Shown here: positions 44,160 to 54,510 of the stretch, in pieces
Layout of the letters: every line of letters starts with the position of its first letter
How positions within the stretch are numbered: position 1 is the first letter of the stretch
NCBI RefSeq assembly: GCF_900129505.1
Contig: NZ_LT670818.1
Location: 3,877,001-3,941,000, forward strand
Direction: 5' to 3'
From: Bradyrhizobium erythrophlei
GTDB lineage: Bacteria > Pseudomonadota > Alphaproteobacteria > Rhizobiales > Xanthobacteraceae
Length of the DNA: 64,000 nt
Notes under the pieces: generated by a model
What the model was told of the DNA's origin: nothing
Seen by the model: the letters and a program-made list of their open reading frames with translations, nothing else
Databases searched by the model: none
Program-made: the position numbers and the translations under genes

Positions 44160-44385
44160 CAGTCGGGTCGATGCAACTGGCGCGGAGCGGCCATTAAAGC
44201 CTGCAGCGCCGGGCGACCGTTTCATGGCCTTTAAGATCCTTCAAACGCGGGCCGAATCACCCGCAATCCCCAATGGATCGCTGGAATCGCTGGCTATTTT
44301 GCGGCGGACAGCGCCGGAAGATGGCTAAAAGACGGCAGCGGAAGCGGTTATGCCCGCTACTCCCGCTGTTATCCCCGCTATTTCC

Positions 44386-45039
44386 TCAGGCCTCGGCGGC
44401 GATGCCGGCCTGGTCATCGACTTCGGCGCCCGGGCGCCAGTCCATGCTGACAAAGCCCGGGGTCTGCTCGACCCGGCGCAACCAGGTGCGGATCGCCGGA
44501 AAGGCTCCGAGGTCGTAGTCGCAGCGGTCGGCGACATGGGTGTAGCCGTAGACAGCGATATCGGCGACCGTGAGCTGACCGGCGGCGAAATACTCATGGG
44601 TCTTGAGGTGATTTTCCATTACCTGCAGCGCGGCATAACCGCGCTCCATCCAGTCTTCCAGCGCATGCGTCTGCAGGTCGCGGCCGCCCTTGACCAGCGC
44701 CAGCCAGAAATAGGCGGCGCCGATATTCGGCTCCAGCGCGTGCTGTTCGAAGAACATCCACTGCAGCGCCTCGGCGCGTTCGATCCGCGATTCCGGCGCC
44801 AGCGGCGTACCGCCGCAGACATACCAGAGGATGGCATTGGATTCGGCGAGGTAGCGTCCCTCCGCGACTTCCAGCAGCGGCACCTGTCCGCTCGGATTCT
44901 TGGCAAGGAAATCCGGCGTGCGGCTCTCGCCGCGCAGGATGTCGATCTCGATGGCGCGATAGGGCGCGTTCAACAGCGCCAGAGCAAGGCGGACCTTGTA
45001 GCTGTTGCCGGAGCGCTGCATCGAATAGAGTTTGTACAT
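44386..45039 (-). CDS. Glutathione S-transferase family protein
   Basis: A 217-residue GST from ATG 45039: YKLYSMQRSGNSYKVRLALA with the active-site Ser/Asn region, KNPSGQVPLLEVAEGRYLAE with cis-Pro and ESNAIL for glutathione binding, then a helical domain with YFAAGQLTVADIAVYGYTHV. Third of four GST-type genes here. Confidence 0.88.
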   Translation of the reverse strand: MYKLYSMQRSGNSYKVRLALALLNAPYRAIEIDILRGESRTPDFLAKNPSGQVPLLEVAEGRYLAESNAILWYVCGGTPLAPESRIERAEALQWMFFEQHALEPNIGAAYFWLALVKGGRDLQTHALEDWMERGYAALQVMENHLKTHEYFAAGQLTVADIAVYGYTHVADRCDYDLGAFPAIRTWLRRVEQTPGFVSMDWRPGAEVDDQAGIAAEA

Positions 45040-45270
45040 TCGGTTTCGTTTGATTGGTATGAAGACGGACTTTGATTGACGAACGAGCTTGGATTGACGA
45101 ACGAGCTTGGCCCCGCGGGCGCGGAGCGATTGCTTTGTCACCCCTCAACGCGGCTAAACAATGATGCCGATGTTGTTGCGTCGCAAGGGCTGCAAGATGG
45201 AAAAGCTCGAAAACCTCTACCGCACTGCAACCGCGGAGAACACTTTTCCAACACGCCGGAACAACTCAGA

Positions 45271-46491
45271 TCACGCCTGCGCGAGTCCGTGCGCAGCCGA
45301 GCGCGCAGGATCCAGTACCGCCCGCCGCAAGGTGAAAACGTAAAGTGTTAGCAGCACCAGCAGACCGAGGGGTATGCCGGTGAGCCCAGCGACGCTGCGC
45401 GACAATAGCGGCACGATCCATGCGGCGGCCAACAGGCTGATCTCGAACGGGCTGAAGCCGCGGCTCAAGCCGTGGCGGGCGAAGAAGGCGATGGCAACCG
45501 CGAGCACGACAAGGTCGTAATCGAGCACATAGGGCGTCGCGAGCAGGCTGGCGGTGGCGAGCGCCGAGGCCTTGAGCTCGAAGGCGGCATCGCTGTGCCA
45601 CAGCCACGCCAGCGTTGCGGCGAGCGTGAGCGCCAGCGCGCTCTGTGCCGCATACGCGCCATGGACGCTCGCGCCCCACATCCGCACCGCGGAGAAGATC
45701 GACTGGATTTTTTCCCAACCGGTGCCGCCCTGTTCGAGCACTACGGTCTGGGTGAAGGTCATGGAATCCGCGAAGGCGTGCCAGACGCCGCCGCCGAGGG
45801 TGACAAAACTGACCGCGAGCAGGGCGGCAAGGGTGGCCACGGCAGCAGCGATCGTGCTCCATCGTCCGCCGGCCAACAATGCTACCGGAATCAGGACGCC
45901 GAATTGCGGCTTGTAGGCGAGGCACCCGATCAGCACGCCGGCGAGCCACGGCCGGCGATCGAGCAGCTGCAGCGCGCCGCCGAGCAGCGCTGCGGTGAGA
46001 AATCCGTTCTGGCCGTGACCGATATTGACGAATACGCCGGGGAAGGCGGCCGCGGTCAACAGCGTCTCCGGCCGGGGCAGGATCGCGCGCGTCGCCGCGA
46101 GGTAGGCGGCAAAGCTCGCTACGACCCAGATCGCCAGGCCCCACGCATAGGGAAACGCGGCCACGACGAAGGCGACGGCGAAGAAGAACGGCGGATAATG
46201 CCAGCCGAAGAACGGTACCTCGCGGCCGAATACCGCGTTCTCCTCGGCATGCTGAAGCGCCGGGACATAGGCGTCGGCGGGGCGCCCCTGCCAGATCAGC
46301 GTTCCCGCGGCGTAGACGTTGGAAAAATCGGTCCCGATCGGCTTGCCGTTGCGGTCGATCAGCCCGTCCGACGAGGCGATCCATCCGGCCGCCGCAATGA
46401 CGCAGAAAACGAGCAGGATCAGGCTGTAACCGCGGATCCGCGCGGCGGTCAGCCACCGACCGGATTGCACCCCTTGCCAGAAATAAGTCAT
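45271..46491 (-). CDS. Glycosyltransferase family 87 (DUF2029) membrane protein
   Basis: A 406-residue polytopic membrane protein with about nine helices. The first loop has GTDFSNVYAAGTLIWQGRPA, the conserved acidic motif of GT87 mannosyltransferase-like proteins, followed by YPPFFFAVAFVVAAFPYAWG and GQNGFLTAALLGGALQLLDR. Probably transfers a sugar from a polyprenyl-phosphate donor at the periplasmic face. Substrate unknown. Confidence 0.82.
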   Translation of the reverse strand: MTYFWQGVQSGRWLTAARIRGYSLILLVFCVIAAAGWIASSDGLIDRNGKPIGTDFSNVYAAGTLIWQGRPADAYVPALQHAEENAVFGREVPFFGWHYPPFFFAVAFVVAAFPYAWGLAIWVVASFAAYLAATRAILPRPETLLTAAAFPGVFVNIGHGQNGFLTAALLGGALQLLDRRPWLAGVLIGCLAYKPQFGVLIPVALLAGGRWSTIAAAVATLAALLAVSFVTLGGGVWHAFADSMTFTQTVVLEQGGTGWEKIQSIFSAVRMWGASVHGAYAAQSALALTLAATLAWLWHSDAAFELKASALATASLLATPYVLDYDLVVLAVAIAFFARHGLSRGFSPFEISLLAAAWIVPLLSRSVAGLTGIPLGLLVLLTLYVFTLRRAVLDPARSAAHGLAQA

Positions 46492-46643
46492 TTCGCCGCG
46501 GAATTTTATGAATGTTGCGCCACTCTAGCGGGGCGCCCTTTAAGGTTTCCTAAAGTTCGGCCGTATTGGGCCAAGCTTCTTGCGATGCAGCGTGACCCGC
46601 TTTAGGGTGCCACGATCCCAGAAAATAGAGTCGTGGATCGTGA

Positions 46644-47885
<1,242 letters not shown>

Positions 47886-48035
47886 TCAAATCACTACTCC
47901 AACAGTAGCCGCCGAACTCTTGATATTTTGGCGGCAACTTTTCGAAAGCGCCTTGTTTTGGACACGGCGCTTCCATTCTGTCCCCGCGCCAAGACAATGC
48001 GTCACAAGTCAATTCGTCACTCGGGGAACCAACTC

Positions 48036-48557
48036 ATGCGACTCTCGACACTCACCCTTGCCGCTACCTCTCTCGTTGCGTCGATCGCCAGCGCCAACGC
48101 GATGCCACCCGTCCGCGCCGGTGTCCTGCAATGCGAGGGCGGCCAGAATGTCGGCTTCGTCGTCGGTTCGGCCACCAGCCTGCAATGCGTGTTCCAGAGC
48201 GATGGCCGTCGGCCGGAGCCCTACACCGCGACCCTGCGCCGCCTTGGGCTGGATCTCGGGATCACCGACCAGACCAAACTGACCTGGGCAGTGAACGCGC
48301 CGACCACGCGGGTCGGCTACGGCGATCTCGCCGGCAGTTACGGCGGCGTCGGTGCCAACGCCTCGGTCGGGATCGGCGGCGGCGGCAACTTCCTGGTCGG
48401 CGGTTCGGCGAATGCCTACGCGCTGCAGCCGATCAGCCTGCAAGGCCAGACCGGGCTGAACGTGGCGGCCGGCGTGGCCTCGATCGAACTAGAGCCGGTG
48501 GCGTTCGGCCATGGCGGCTATCGCCATCATCATCATCACCATCGCCATCACGGCTGA
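48036..48557 (+). CDS. DUF992 exported protein with His-rich tail
   Basis: A 173-residue secreted protein: signal peptide RLSTLTLAATSLVASIASANA, then the DUF992 body (AGVLQCEGGQNVGFVVGSAT, LQCVFQSDG, LGLDLGITDQTKLTWAVNAP, a glycine-rich SVGIGGGGNFLVGGSANAYA) and a C-terminus GGYRHHHHHHRHHG that could bind metal. A paralogue follows at 48733. Ends before a strong terminator. Confidence 0.85.
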   Translation: MRLSTLTLAATSLVASIASANAMPPVRAGVLQCEGGQNVGFVVGSATSLQCVFQSDGRRPEPYTATLRRLGLDLGITDQTKLTWAVNAPTTRVGYGDLAGSYGGVGANASVGIGGGGNFLVGGSANAYALQPISLQGQTGLNVAAGVASIELEPVAFGHGGYRHHHHHHRHHG

Positions 48558-48578
48558 GACATCGCGATGCTGACGAAG

Positions 48579-48604
48579 AGGCCCGCGGAAGCGGGCCTTT
48601 TTTG
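48579..48604 (+). terminator. Rho-independent terminator after the first DUF992 gene
   Basis: A perfect 8-bp stem (48579-48586 with 48591-48598), GGAA loop, followed by six T. It separates the two DUF992 genes into different transcripts. Confidence 0.88.
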
Positions 48605-48732
48605 TTGTGGGTTCGTCATTGCCGCAAATATGGCATGGTCGCCGATGTTGTGTCATAGAAAAGCCAGCGCCCGGGGTATGGCGCTGCCCTGACTCCTTGC
48701 TCGCATCACACCTTTTCAGCCGGAGATTCCTT

Positions 48733-49218
48733 ATGCGCCGTTCCCTTACCCTTGCCGGATTAACCGTCGCCACGCTGGTCGCATCGATCGCCGGCGCCTC
48801 GGCGCAGCAGCCGATGGCGCGCGTCCAAGTCGGCGTGCTTGAATGCCGCGGCGGTGCGAGCGTCGGCTTCATCGTCGGCTCCGTGACCAACCTCGGTTGC
48901 GTGCTACGCATCGATGGCTTGCCCGAAGACCGCTATATCGCGACCATCCGCAAGGTCGGCGTCGACCTCGGCATCACCCAGGAATCGGCGCTCGCCTGGG
49001 GCGTCTACGCGCCGGTGGCGCGGCTCGGACCGGGCGATCTCGCGGGCACCTATGCGGGCGCGCAGGGCAGCGCGTCGGTCGGCGTCGGGGTCGGCGGCAA
49101 TGTGCTGATCGGCGGTTCGGACAATTCGATCGCGCTGCAGCCGCTCAGCGTGCAGGGCCAGGTCGGGCTGAATGTCGCGGCGGGGCTTGAGAGCCTGGAA
49201 CTTCGGCCGGGTCGGTAA
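48733..49218 (+). CDS. DUF992 exported protein, second copy
   Basis: A 161-residue secreted paralogue: signal peptide RRSLTLAGLTVATLVASIAG-ASAQ, VGVLECRGGASVGFIVGSVT, LGVDLGITQESALAWGVYAP-like strand and glycine-rich SVGVGVGGNVLIGG. It lacks the His tail of the first copy. ATG 48733 follows GGAG. Function unknown. Confidence 0.85.
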   Translation: MRRSLTLAGLTVATLVASIAGASAQQPMARVQVGVLECRGGASVGFIVGSVTNLGCVLRIDGLPEDRYIATIRKVGVDLGITQESALAWGVYAPVARLGPGDLAGTYAGAQGSASVGVGVGGNVLIGGSDNSIALQPLSVQGQVGLNVAAGLESLELRPGR

Positions 49219-49227
49219 TTCTTTTAG

Positions 49228-49265
49228 ATCCCTCGCCGCGGGCTTGCCGGGCGAGGGATTTCTTT
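49228..49265 (+). terminator. Rho-independent terminator after the second DUF992 gene
   Basis: A 10-bp stem (49228-49237 with 49250-49259) followed by ttcttt on the plus strand. Confidence 0.75.
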
Positions 49266-49411
49266 CCGCGAACGCCAATCAGTGGCGGGAAACTCCCGCG
49301 TCGCGCAATGCACTGCAGCGACGTTTTTCCGTCTTGCCAAATCGGCGGCGGAGGGCGAGCATCTTGTCCGCCGACCCAATCAAGGGCCGAGCTCCCAACA
49401 AGGAGGCGGCG

Positions 49412-51460
49412 ATGGGACAAGACGTCAGAAGTCCCCGCGGCCCACGGTGCATTGCGCTGGTGGGCCCTTTCCAAAGCGGTAAAACCACACTGTTGGAAGC
49501 GATTTTGGCGCGCACGGGTGCGATCCCGCGCACCGGCAGCGTCGACGCCGGTACTTCCGTAGGCGATTCCAGCGCCGAAGCTCGCCGCCACAAGATGGGC
49601 GTTGGTCTGACCGCTGCCACAACGAGTTTCATGGGCGAAAGCTACACTTTTATCGATTGTCCCGGTTCGGTCGAGTTCGCGCACGACATGCGCGCCGCAT
49701 TGCCGGCGGTCGATGCCGCGGTCGTGGTCTGCGAAGCCGACGAGAAAAAGCTGCCGCAGCTTCAGCTGATCCTGCGCGAACTCGAGGATCTCGGCATTCC
49801 GCGCTTTTTGTTTCTCAACAAGATCGATCGCGCCAACAAGCGCATTCGCGAGACGCTCGCGACCTTGCAGCCGGCGTCGCGGATTCCGCTGGTGCTGCGC
49901 CAGATCCCGATCTGGAACGGCGACTTGATCGCGGGCTTCGTCGATCTGGCGCTGGAGCGCGCCTTCGTCTACCGCGAACACAAGGCCTCCGAAGTCGTGG
50001 CGCTGGAGGGCGGCGATCTCGATCGCGAGAAGGAAGCCCGTTTCTCGATGCTGGAGAAGCTCGCTGATCATGACGACGCGCTGATGGAGCAGTTGCTGGA
50101 GGATATTCAGCCGCCGCGCGACGCGGTGTTCGACGATCTCGCCCGCGAATTGCGCGAAGGGCAGATCTGCCCCGTTTTGCTCGGCTCGGCCGTGCGCGAG
50201 AACGGCGTGCTGCGCCTGATGAAGGCGCTGCGCCATGAAGCGCCCGGCGTGGCCGACACCGCGCGGCGTCTCGGCGTGCCCCAGACCAGGGACGCGACGG
50301 GCTACGTGTTCAAGACCGCGCATCTGCAGCATGGCGGCAAGCTGTCGCTGACGCGCCTGTTCGCGGGCCATCTCGATGACGGCGCGACGCTGCATGCGTC
50401 CTCCGGCGAGAGCGGGCGGGTGTCGGGCATCTCGAACGTCAACTGCGCCAATGACAGCAAGCGTGCCGCCGCGGAAGCCGGCGACACCATAGCGCTCGGC
50501 AAGCTCGACACCGTCAAGACCGGCGACACGCTGTCGAGCGGCAAGACCGCGCCGAAGGCGCTTGTCACAATCGAGCCCCTGCCGCCGGTCTTGTCGATGG
50601 CGATCGCGGCGGGCGACCGCAAGGACGACGTCAAGCTCGGGCAGGCGTTGTTGCGGCTGAACGAGGAAGATCCCTCGCTGACCATGATCCAGAATCCGAG
50701 GACCCATGACATCGTGCTGTGGGGACAGGGCGAAATGCATCTGCGGGTCGCGCTGGAGCGCCTCAGCGAACGCTTCGGCGTCAACGTCAAATCGCATCCG
50801 CCGGCGATCGGATATCAGGAGACCATCCGCAAATCGGTCACCCAGCGCGGCCGCCACAAGAAGCAGTCGGGCGGCCACGGCCAGTTCGGCGACGTGGTGC
50901 TGGAGATCATGCCGCTGCCGCGCGGCGGCGGATTCGAGTTTCACGAGAAGGTCGTCGGCGGCGCGGTGCCGCGCAATTACATCGGCGCGGTGGAAGAAGG
51001 CGTGGTCGACGGCTTGCTGCGCGGGCCGCTCGGCTTCCCCGTCATCGACGTGCAGGTGACGCTGACGGACGGTTCCTATCACAGCGTGGATTCCTCGGAT
51101 CTCGCCTTCCGCACCGCGGCGCGGATCGGCATCTCCGAGGCGCTGCCGCAGTGTCAGCCGGTGCTGCTGGAACCGATCCATGTGGTGGAGATCGTTTGTC
51201 CGACCGAAGCGACCGCGAAGATCAACGCCATCCTGTCGGGACGGCGCGGCCAGATCCTCGGCTTCGACACCCGCGAGGGCTGGCCGGGATGGGACCGTGT
51301 CCGTGCCATGATGCCGGAAGCCGAGATCGGCGAATTGATCGTGGAATTGCGCTCGGCCACCGCCGGCGCCGGCAGTTTCACGCGGGCGTTCGACCGCATG
51401 GCCGAGGTCACCGGCCGCGCCGCCGACCAGATCATCGCCGCGCATCGCGTCGCGGCGTGA
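49412..51460 (+). CDS. EF-G-like translational GTPase paralogue
   Basis: A 682-residue protein with EF-G domain order: G domain, domain II, then III-V. The P-loop is GPFQSGKTTL and the NKID motif is intact. The G3 motif reads DCPGSVEF where EF-G has DTPGHVDF, so the histidine needed for fast GTP hydrolysis is serine here. The switch-I region is diverged too. It therefore probably is not the main translocase; a paralogue acting in ribosome rescue, hibernation or tetracycline-type protection is possible. ATG 49412 is used. The C-terminus directly meets the brnA stop. Confidence 0.85.
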   Translation: MGQDVRSPRGPRCIALVGPFQSGKTTLLEAILARTGAIPRTGSVDAGTSVGDSSAEARRHKMGVGLTAATTSFMGESYTFIDCPGSVEFAHDMRAALPAVDAAVVVCEADEKKLPQLQLILRELEDLGIPRFLFLNKIDRANKRIRETLATLQPASRIPLVLRQIPIWNGDLIAGFVDLALERAFVYREHKASEVVALEGGDLDREKEARFSMLEKLADHDDALMEQLLEDIQPPRDAVFDDLARELREGQICPVLLGSAVRENGVLRLMKALRHEAPGVADTARRLGVPQTRDATGYVFKTAHLQHGGKLSLTRLFAGHLDDGATLHASSGESGRVSGISNVNCANDSKRAAAEAGDTIALGKLDTVKTGDTLSSGKTAPKALVTIEPLPPVLSMAIAAGDRKDDVKLGQALLRLNEEDPSLTMIQNPRTHDIVLWGQGEMHLRVALERLSERFGVNVKSHPPAIGYQETIRKSVTQRGRHKKQSGGHGQFGDVVLEIMPLPRGGGFEFHEKVVGGAVPRNYIGAVEEGVVDGLLRGPLGFPVIDVQVTLTDGSYHSVDSSDLAFRTAARIGISEALPQCQPVLLEPIHVVEIVCPTEATAKINAILSGRRGQILGFDTREGWPGWDRVRAMMPEAEIGELIVELRSATAGAGSFTRAFDRMAEVTGRAADQIIAAHRVAA

Positions 51461-51757
51461 TCAGCCCGTCAGCTTTCGCGCGGCCTTCCGCAGGTCGGCG
51501 TTGATGCGTGTTTGCCATCCGCTGCCGGTCTTGCGATAGGCCGCGAGAACGTCGTGGTCGAGACGAAGCTTCACCGCCTCTTTTGGATTTTCCAGCGGCG
51601 GCCGGCCACGTTTGATGATTTTGTCGCCATGGCGAATTTCCGCGCGATCGAGCATCTCCTTCGTCAGTTCAGGAGCCTCGTCATATTCGGCCTTCGTGAT
51701 GCGATGGGCATCAACTTTGGCCAAATCGCTTTTGATAGATCGCTTTCTCGCGGTCAT
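51461..51757 (-). CDS. brnA: BrnA-family antitoxin
   Basis: A 98-residue antitoxin of type II: RKRSIKSDLAKVDAHRITKA, EYDEAPELTKEMLDRAE, then GRPPLENPKEAVKLRLDHDV with an Arc/ribbon-helix-helix-type C-terminus. BrnA binds BrnT and represses the operon. The start overlaps the end of brnT by 47 bases, as is usual for this pair. Confidence 0.85.
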   Translation of the reverse strand: MTARKRSIKSDLAKVDAHRITKAEYDEAPELTKEMLDRAEIRHGDKIIKRGRPPLENPKEAVKLRLDHDVLAAYRKTGSGWQTRINADLRKAARKLTG

Positions 51758-51990
51758 TGCACATTCTCATCGAGATGACATGCCGAGCATCGCTGCGCGG
51801 CGTCCAAACAACCATCACCATTCGATCAGCAAGAAATCCAATCGTCTGGAAGCGAGTCTCGCCATAGTCCCGCCGCGTGTCTTGCACGGTGATCGTCGAG
51901 CCGGCAAAGACGATCGCCGCATCAGCAAAATTCAAACCTGCTCTCGCTGAGAGCAGCTTGGCGCTTTGCCGGATCAAACGTGATCTTCAC
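51711..51990 (-). pseudogene. brnT: BrnT-family RNase toxin, frameshifted
   Basis: The first codons, from GTG 51990, read VKITFDPAKRQAALSES, the usual BrnT start. They are then out of frame with the rest, which resumes as GLNFADAAIVFAGSTITVQD and continues through VVWTPRSDARHVISMRMCND to the stop at 51711. A one-base change near 51930-51945 would restore one protein. So the RNase toxin looks inactivated while its antitoxin is intact. A sequencing error is the alternative. Confidence 0.8.
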
Positions 51991-52134
51991 GAGATTAATT
52001 GTACCCCCATTTAATAGCTCGCGTCAAGCCTCCCGTTGGAATGGACTGGTTAAAGGCATTTTCGGTGCCGCTTCCCAAACGAGCCGCTTTCATGAACACT
52101 GGTGTCTCGCACTGCGGGGCTGGTTTCCAGAGCA

Positions 52135-52770
52135 ATGCTTGATACACGCCGCAATATTTCGTTAGCCTGCGCGCTGAGCGCGCTGGCCGGCTATGTCGAC
52201 GGCATCGGCTATTTGTATCTCGGTGGCCTGTTCGTCTCCTTCATGAGCGGCAACTCGACGCGGATGGGCGTGAACCTCGCGCAGGGCCAATGGATGAATG
52301 CGGCGGAGGCGTTCGGCGTGATCGCGCTGTTCGTGATCGGCGCTGCCGTCGGCAGCCTGATGGTGCTCGGCCGGGGCGTGCACCGGCAGCCATGGGTGTT
52401 GCTGGTGGAAGCGCTGCTGCTCGTCGCTGCCGGGTTGGCGGACGTCTTCGGCATGCCGAATACGGCCATCGCCGCGATCGTGCTGGCGATGGGATTGGAG
52501 AACGCGGTGTTCCAGATCGAGGGCGGCGGCGGCCTCGGCGTTACCTACGTCACCGGCGCGCTGGTCAAGGTCGGCCAGCTCGTGGCTGCGGCACTGACCA
52601 GCGGGGCGCGCTGGGGCTGGGTGTCCAACCTCTTGCTGTGGGCGGCGCTGGTGGCGGGCTCGGTGTGCGGCGCGCTGGCTTATTACTGGATCAATCTCGC
52701 CGCGATCTGGTTTGCCGCGGGCGGCGCACTGGCCCTGAGCGCCATCGTTGCGGTTACGGTGCACCGATAG
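52135..52770 (+). CDS. DUF1275 (YoaK-family) membrane protein
   Basis: A 211-residue protein with about six helices: CALSALAGYVDGIGYLYLGG, FVSFMSGNSTRMGVNLAQG (the family motif), then FGVIALFVIGAAVGSLMVLG and GLGVTYVTGALVKVGQLVAA. The family is of unknown transport or sensing function. ATG 52135 fits; earlier in-frame codons are unlikely. Confidence 0.88.
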   Translation: MLDTRRNISLACALSALAGYVDGIGYLYLGGLFVSFMSGNSTRMGVNLAQGQWMNAAEAFGVIALFVIGAAVGSLMVLGRGVHRQPWVLLVEALLLVAAGLADVFGMPNTAIAAIVLAMGLENAVFQIEGGGGLGVTYVTGALVKVGQLVAAALTSGARWGWVSNLLLWAALVAGSVCGALAYYWINLAAIWFAAGGALALSAIVAVTVHR

Positions 52771-52850
52771 CATTGACAGCGGGCGCGGCTTGCCCGATTT
52801 GAGCACAGCGACAACATCCGCATACGCGGTGCATTGCAACAGGACCGGCA

Positions 52851-53696
52851 ATGACAGCCATGGCAAAACCCCGCGCCGCATGCCTGATCGGATGGCCGGC
52901 GGCGCATTCGCGCTCGCCGCTGATCCATCATTACTGGCTGCAGACGCTTGGCCTTCCGGGCGGCTACAACATCGAGGCGATCCCGCCCGAAGGCCTTGCC
53001 GAATTCGTGCTGCATCTGAAGGCGCATGGTTTCGTCGGCGCCAACGTCACGATCCCGCATAAGGAGCGCGCGCTGGCCCTGACGACGCCGGACGAGAGGG
53101 CCCGCGCGGTCGGCGCCGCCAACACGCTGTGGTATGAGGGCGACGAACTGCGCTCAACCAACACCGACATCGAGGGATTCATCCATAATCTCGACGCCTG
53201 CGCGCCCGGATGGGACGGAGCCACCGGCGATGCGCTGGTGCTGGGCGCCGGCGGGGCGGCGCGCGCCGTGGTGTTCGGACTGATCGAGCGCGGCATCAAG
53301 CGCGTCTATCTGGCCAACCGGACTGTCGAGCGGGCCCGTGCGCTGGCCGATCAGTTCGGCGTCCAGGTTCATCCGGTATCGTGGGACGCCATCGGCGAAT
53401 GGCTGCCGCGGGTCGACTTTTTGGTGAACACGACGTCGCTTGGCATGCACGGCCAACCCGCGCTCGAGATCGATGTCGGCCGGCTGCCGCCGCATTCGGT
53501 CGTCGCCGATCTCGTCTACGTGCCGCTGCAGACGCCGTTGCTGGCGGCGGCGCGGGCGCGCGGATTGCGGATCGCCGATGGCCTCGGCATGCTGCTGCAC
53601 CAGGCGGTGCGCGGGTTCGAGCTCTGGTTCGGACAGCGGCCGCAGGTCACGCCGGAGCTTCGCGCGCTGATCGAGGCCGATCTCACAAAACTTTGA
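52851..53696 (+). CDS. aroE: Shikimate dehydrogenase
   Basis: Reduces 3-dehydroshikimate to shikimate with NADPH in aromatic amino acid synthesis. The 281-residue protein shows LIGWPAAHSRSPLIHHYWLQ, the catalytic Lys in VTIPHKERAL, NTDIEGF with Asp, LGAGGAARAVVFGLIERGIK for the nucleotide and GMLLHQAVRGFELWFG. It may be a second aroE or quinate-type paralogue. Confidence 0.92.
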   Translation: MTAMAKPRAACLIGWPAAHSRSPLIHHYWLQTLGLPGGYNIEAIPPEGLAEFVLHLKAHGFVGANVTIPHKERALALTTPDERARAVGAANTLWYEGDELRSTNTDIEGFIHNLDACAPGWDGATGDALVLGAGGAARAVVFGLIERGIKRVYLANRTVERARALADQFGVQVHPVSWDAIGEWLPRVDFLVNTTSLGMHGQPALEIDVGRLPPHSVVADLVYVPLQTPLLAAARARGLRIADGLGMLLHQAVRGFELWFGQRPQVTPELRALIEADLTKL

Positions 53697-53758
53697 GCCG
53701 GAATATCATTGCAGCACCGGGGTGTCCGTTCTTAGTTCCCTCAATCGGAGACCCGTTC

Positions 53759-54385
53759 ATGCCCACTCGCCGTTCAACGCTCATTCATCCGCTTGTCATA
53801 ATCACTGCCGTCGCCGCGTCAACCTGCTACGCGATCGCGCAGCAGCCGCCAACGCCGTCGCGGGTTCGCGGCACGATCGAAGCCGTCGACGGCGATGTGC
53901 TCGCGGTCAAATCGCGCAGCGGCGAGGATTTCAAGCTGCACATGGGCGCCGACATGCGCGTGGTCGGCATCACCAGCATTTCGCTTGCCGATATCAAGGT
54001 CGGTTCCTTCATCGGTGCCACCACGGTGCCTGGACCCGGTGGCGAGGCCGACGCGGTCGAGGTGCATGTGTTTCCGGAAGACATGCGCGGCACCGGGGAG
54101 GGATCGCGGCCGTTCGATCTGCGTCCCAACTCGACCATGACCAATGCGACGGTGGCCGAGAGCGTCGTCAGCAATGATGCCCACACGCTGACGGTCAAAT
54201 ACAAGGACGGCGAAAAGAAAGTCGTGGTTTCGCGGGATACGCCGGTCGTGACCTATGTTCCGGCCGACAAGTCCGAGCTCAAGGCCGGCGCCAAGGTGAT
54301 CGCCTTCATCAAGAAGCAGCCGGACGGCTCGTTCGAGGCCAATCGCGTCAGTGTCGGCCTCAACGGGCTGACGCCACCGATGTGA
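53759..54385 (+). CDS. Exported DUF5666-like protein, first of a tandem pair
   Basis: A 208-residue protein with a signal peptide (LIHPLVIITAVAASTCYAIA) and beta repeats: VRGTIEAVDGDVLAVKSRSG, GSFIGATTVPGPGGEADAVE, RPFDLRPNSTMTNATVAESV and KYKDGEKKVVVSRDTPVVTY. This resembles DUF5666-type secreted beta proteins. Next to aroE but probably unrelated to it. Confidence 0.75.
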   Translation: MPTRRSTLIHPLVIITAVAASTCYAIAQQPPTPSRVRGTIEAVDGDVLAVKSRSGEDFKLHMGADMRVVGITSISLADIKVGSFIGATTVPGPGGEADAVEVHVFPEDMRGTGEGSRPFDLRPNSTMTNATVAESVVSNDAHTLTVKYKDGEKKVVVSRDTPVVTYVPADKSELKAGAKVIAFIKKQPDGSFEANRVSVGLNGLTPPM

Positions 54386-54510
54386 CCTCTTTGCCTGAGC
54401 CAGGTGAGGCACACCGCGCCGAACGACCTCTCACGGTTGTGTTATCCCGGAATAGCCCCGGCGCCGCGGTGTTCTTCCTCTGGTCGACCGAGTATGGGGA
54501 GGAGATGGCT

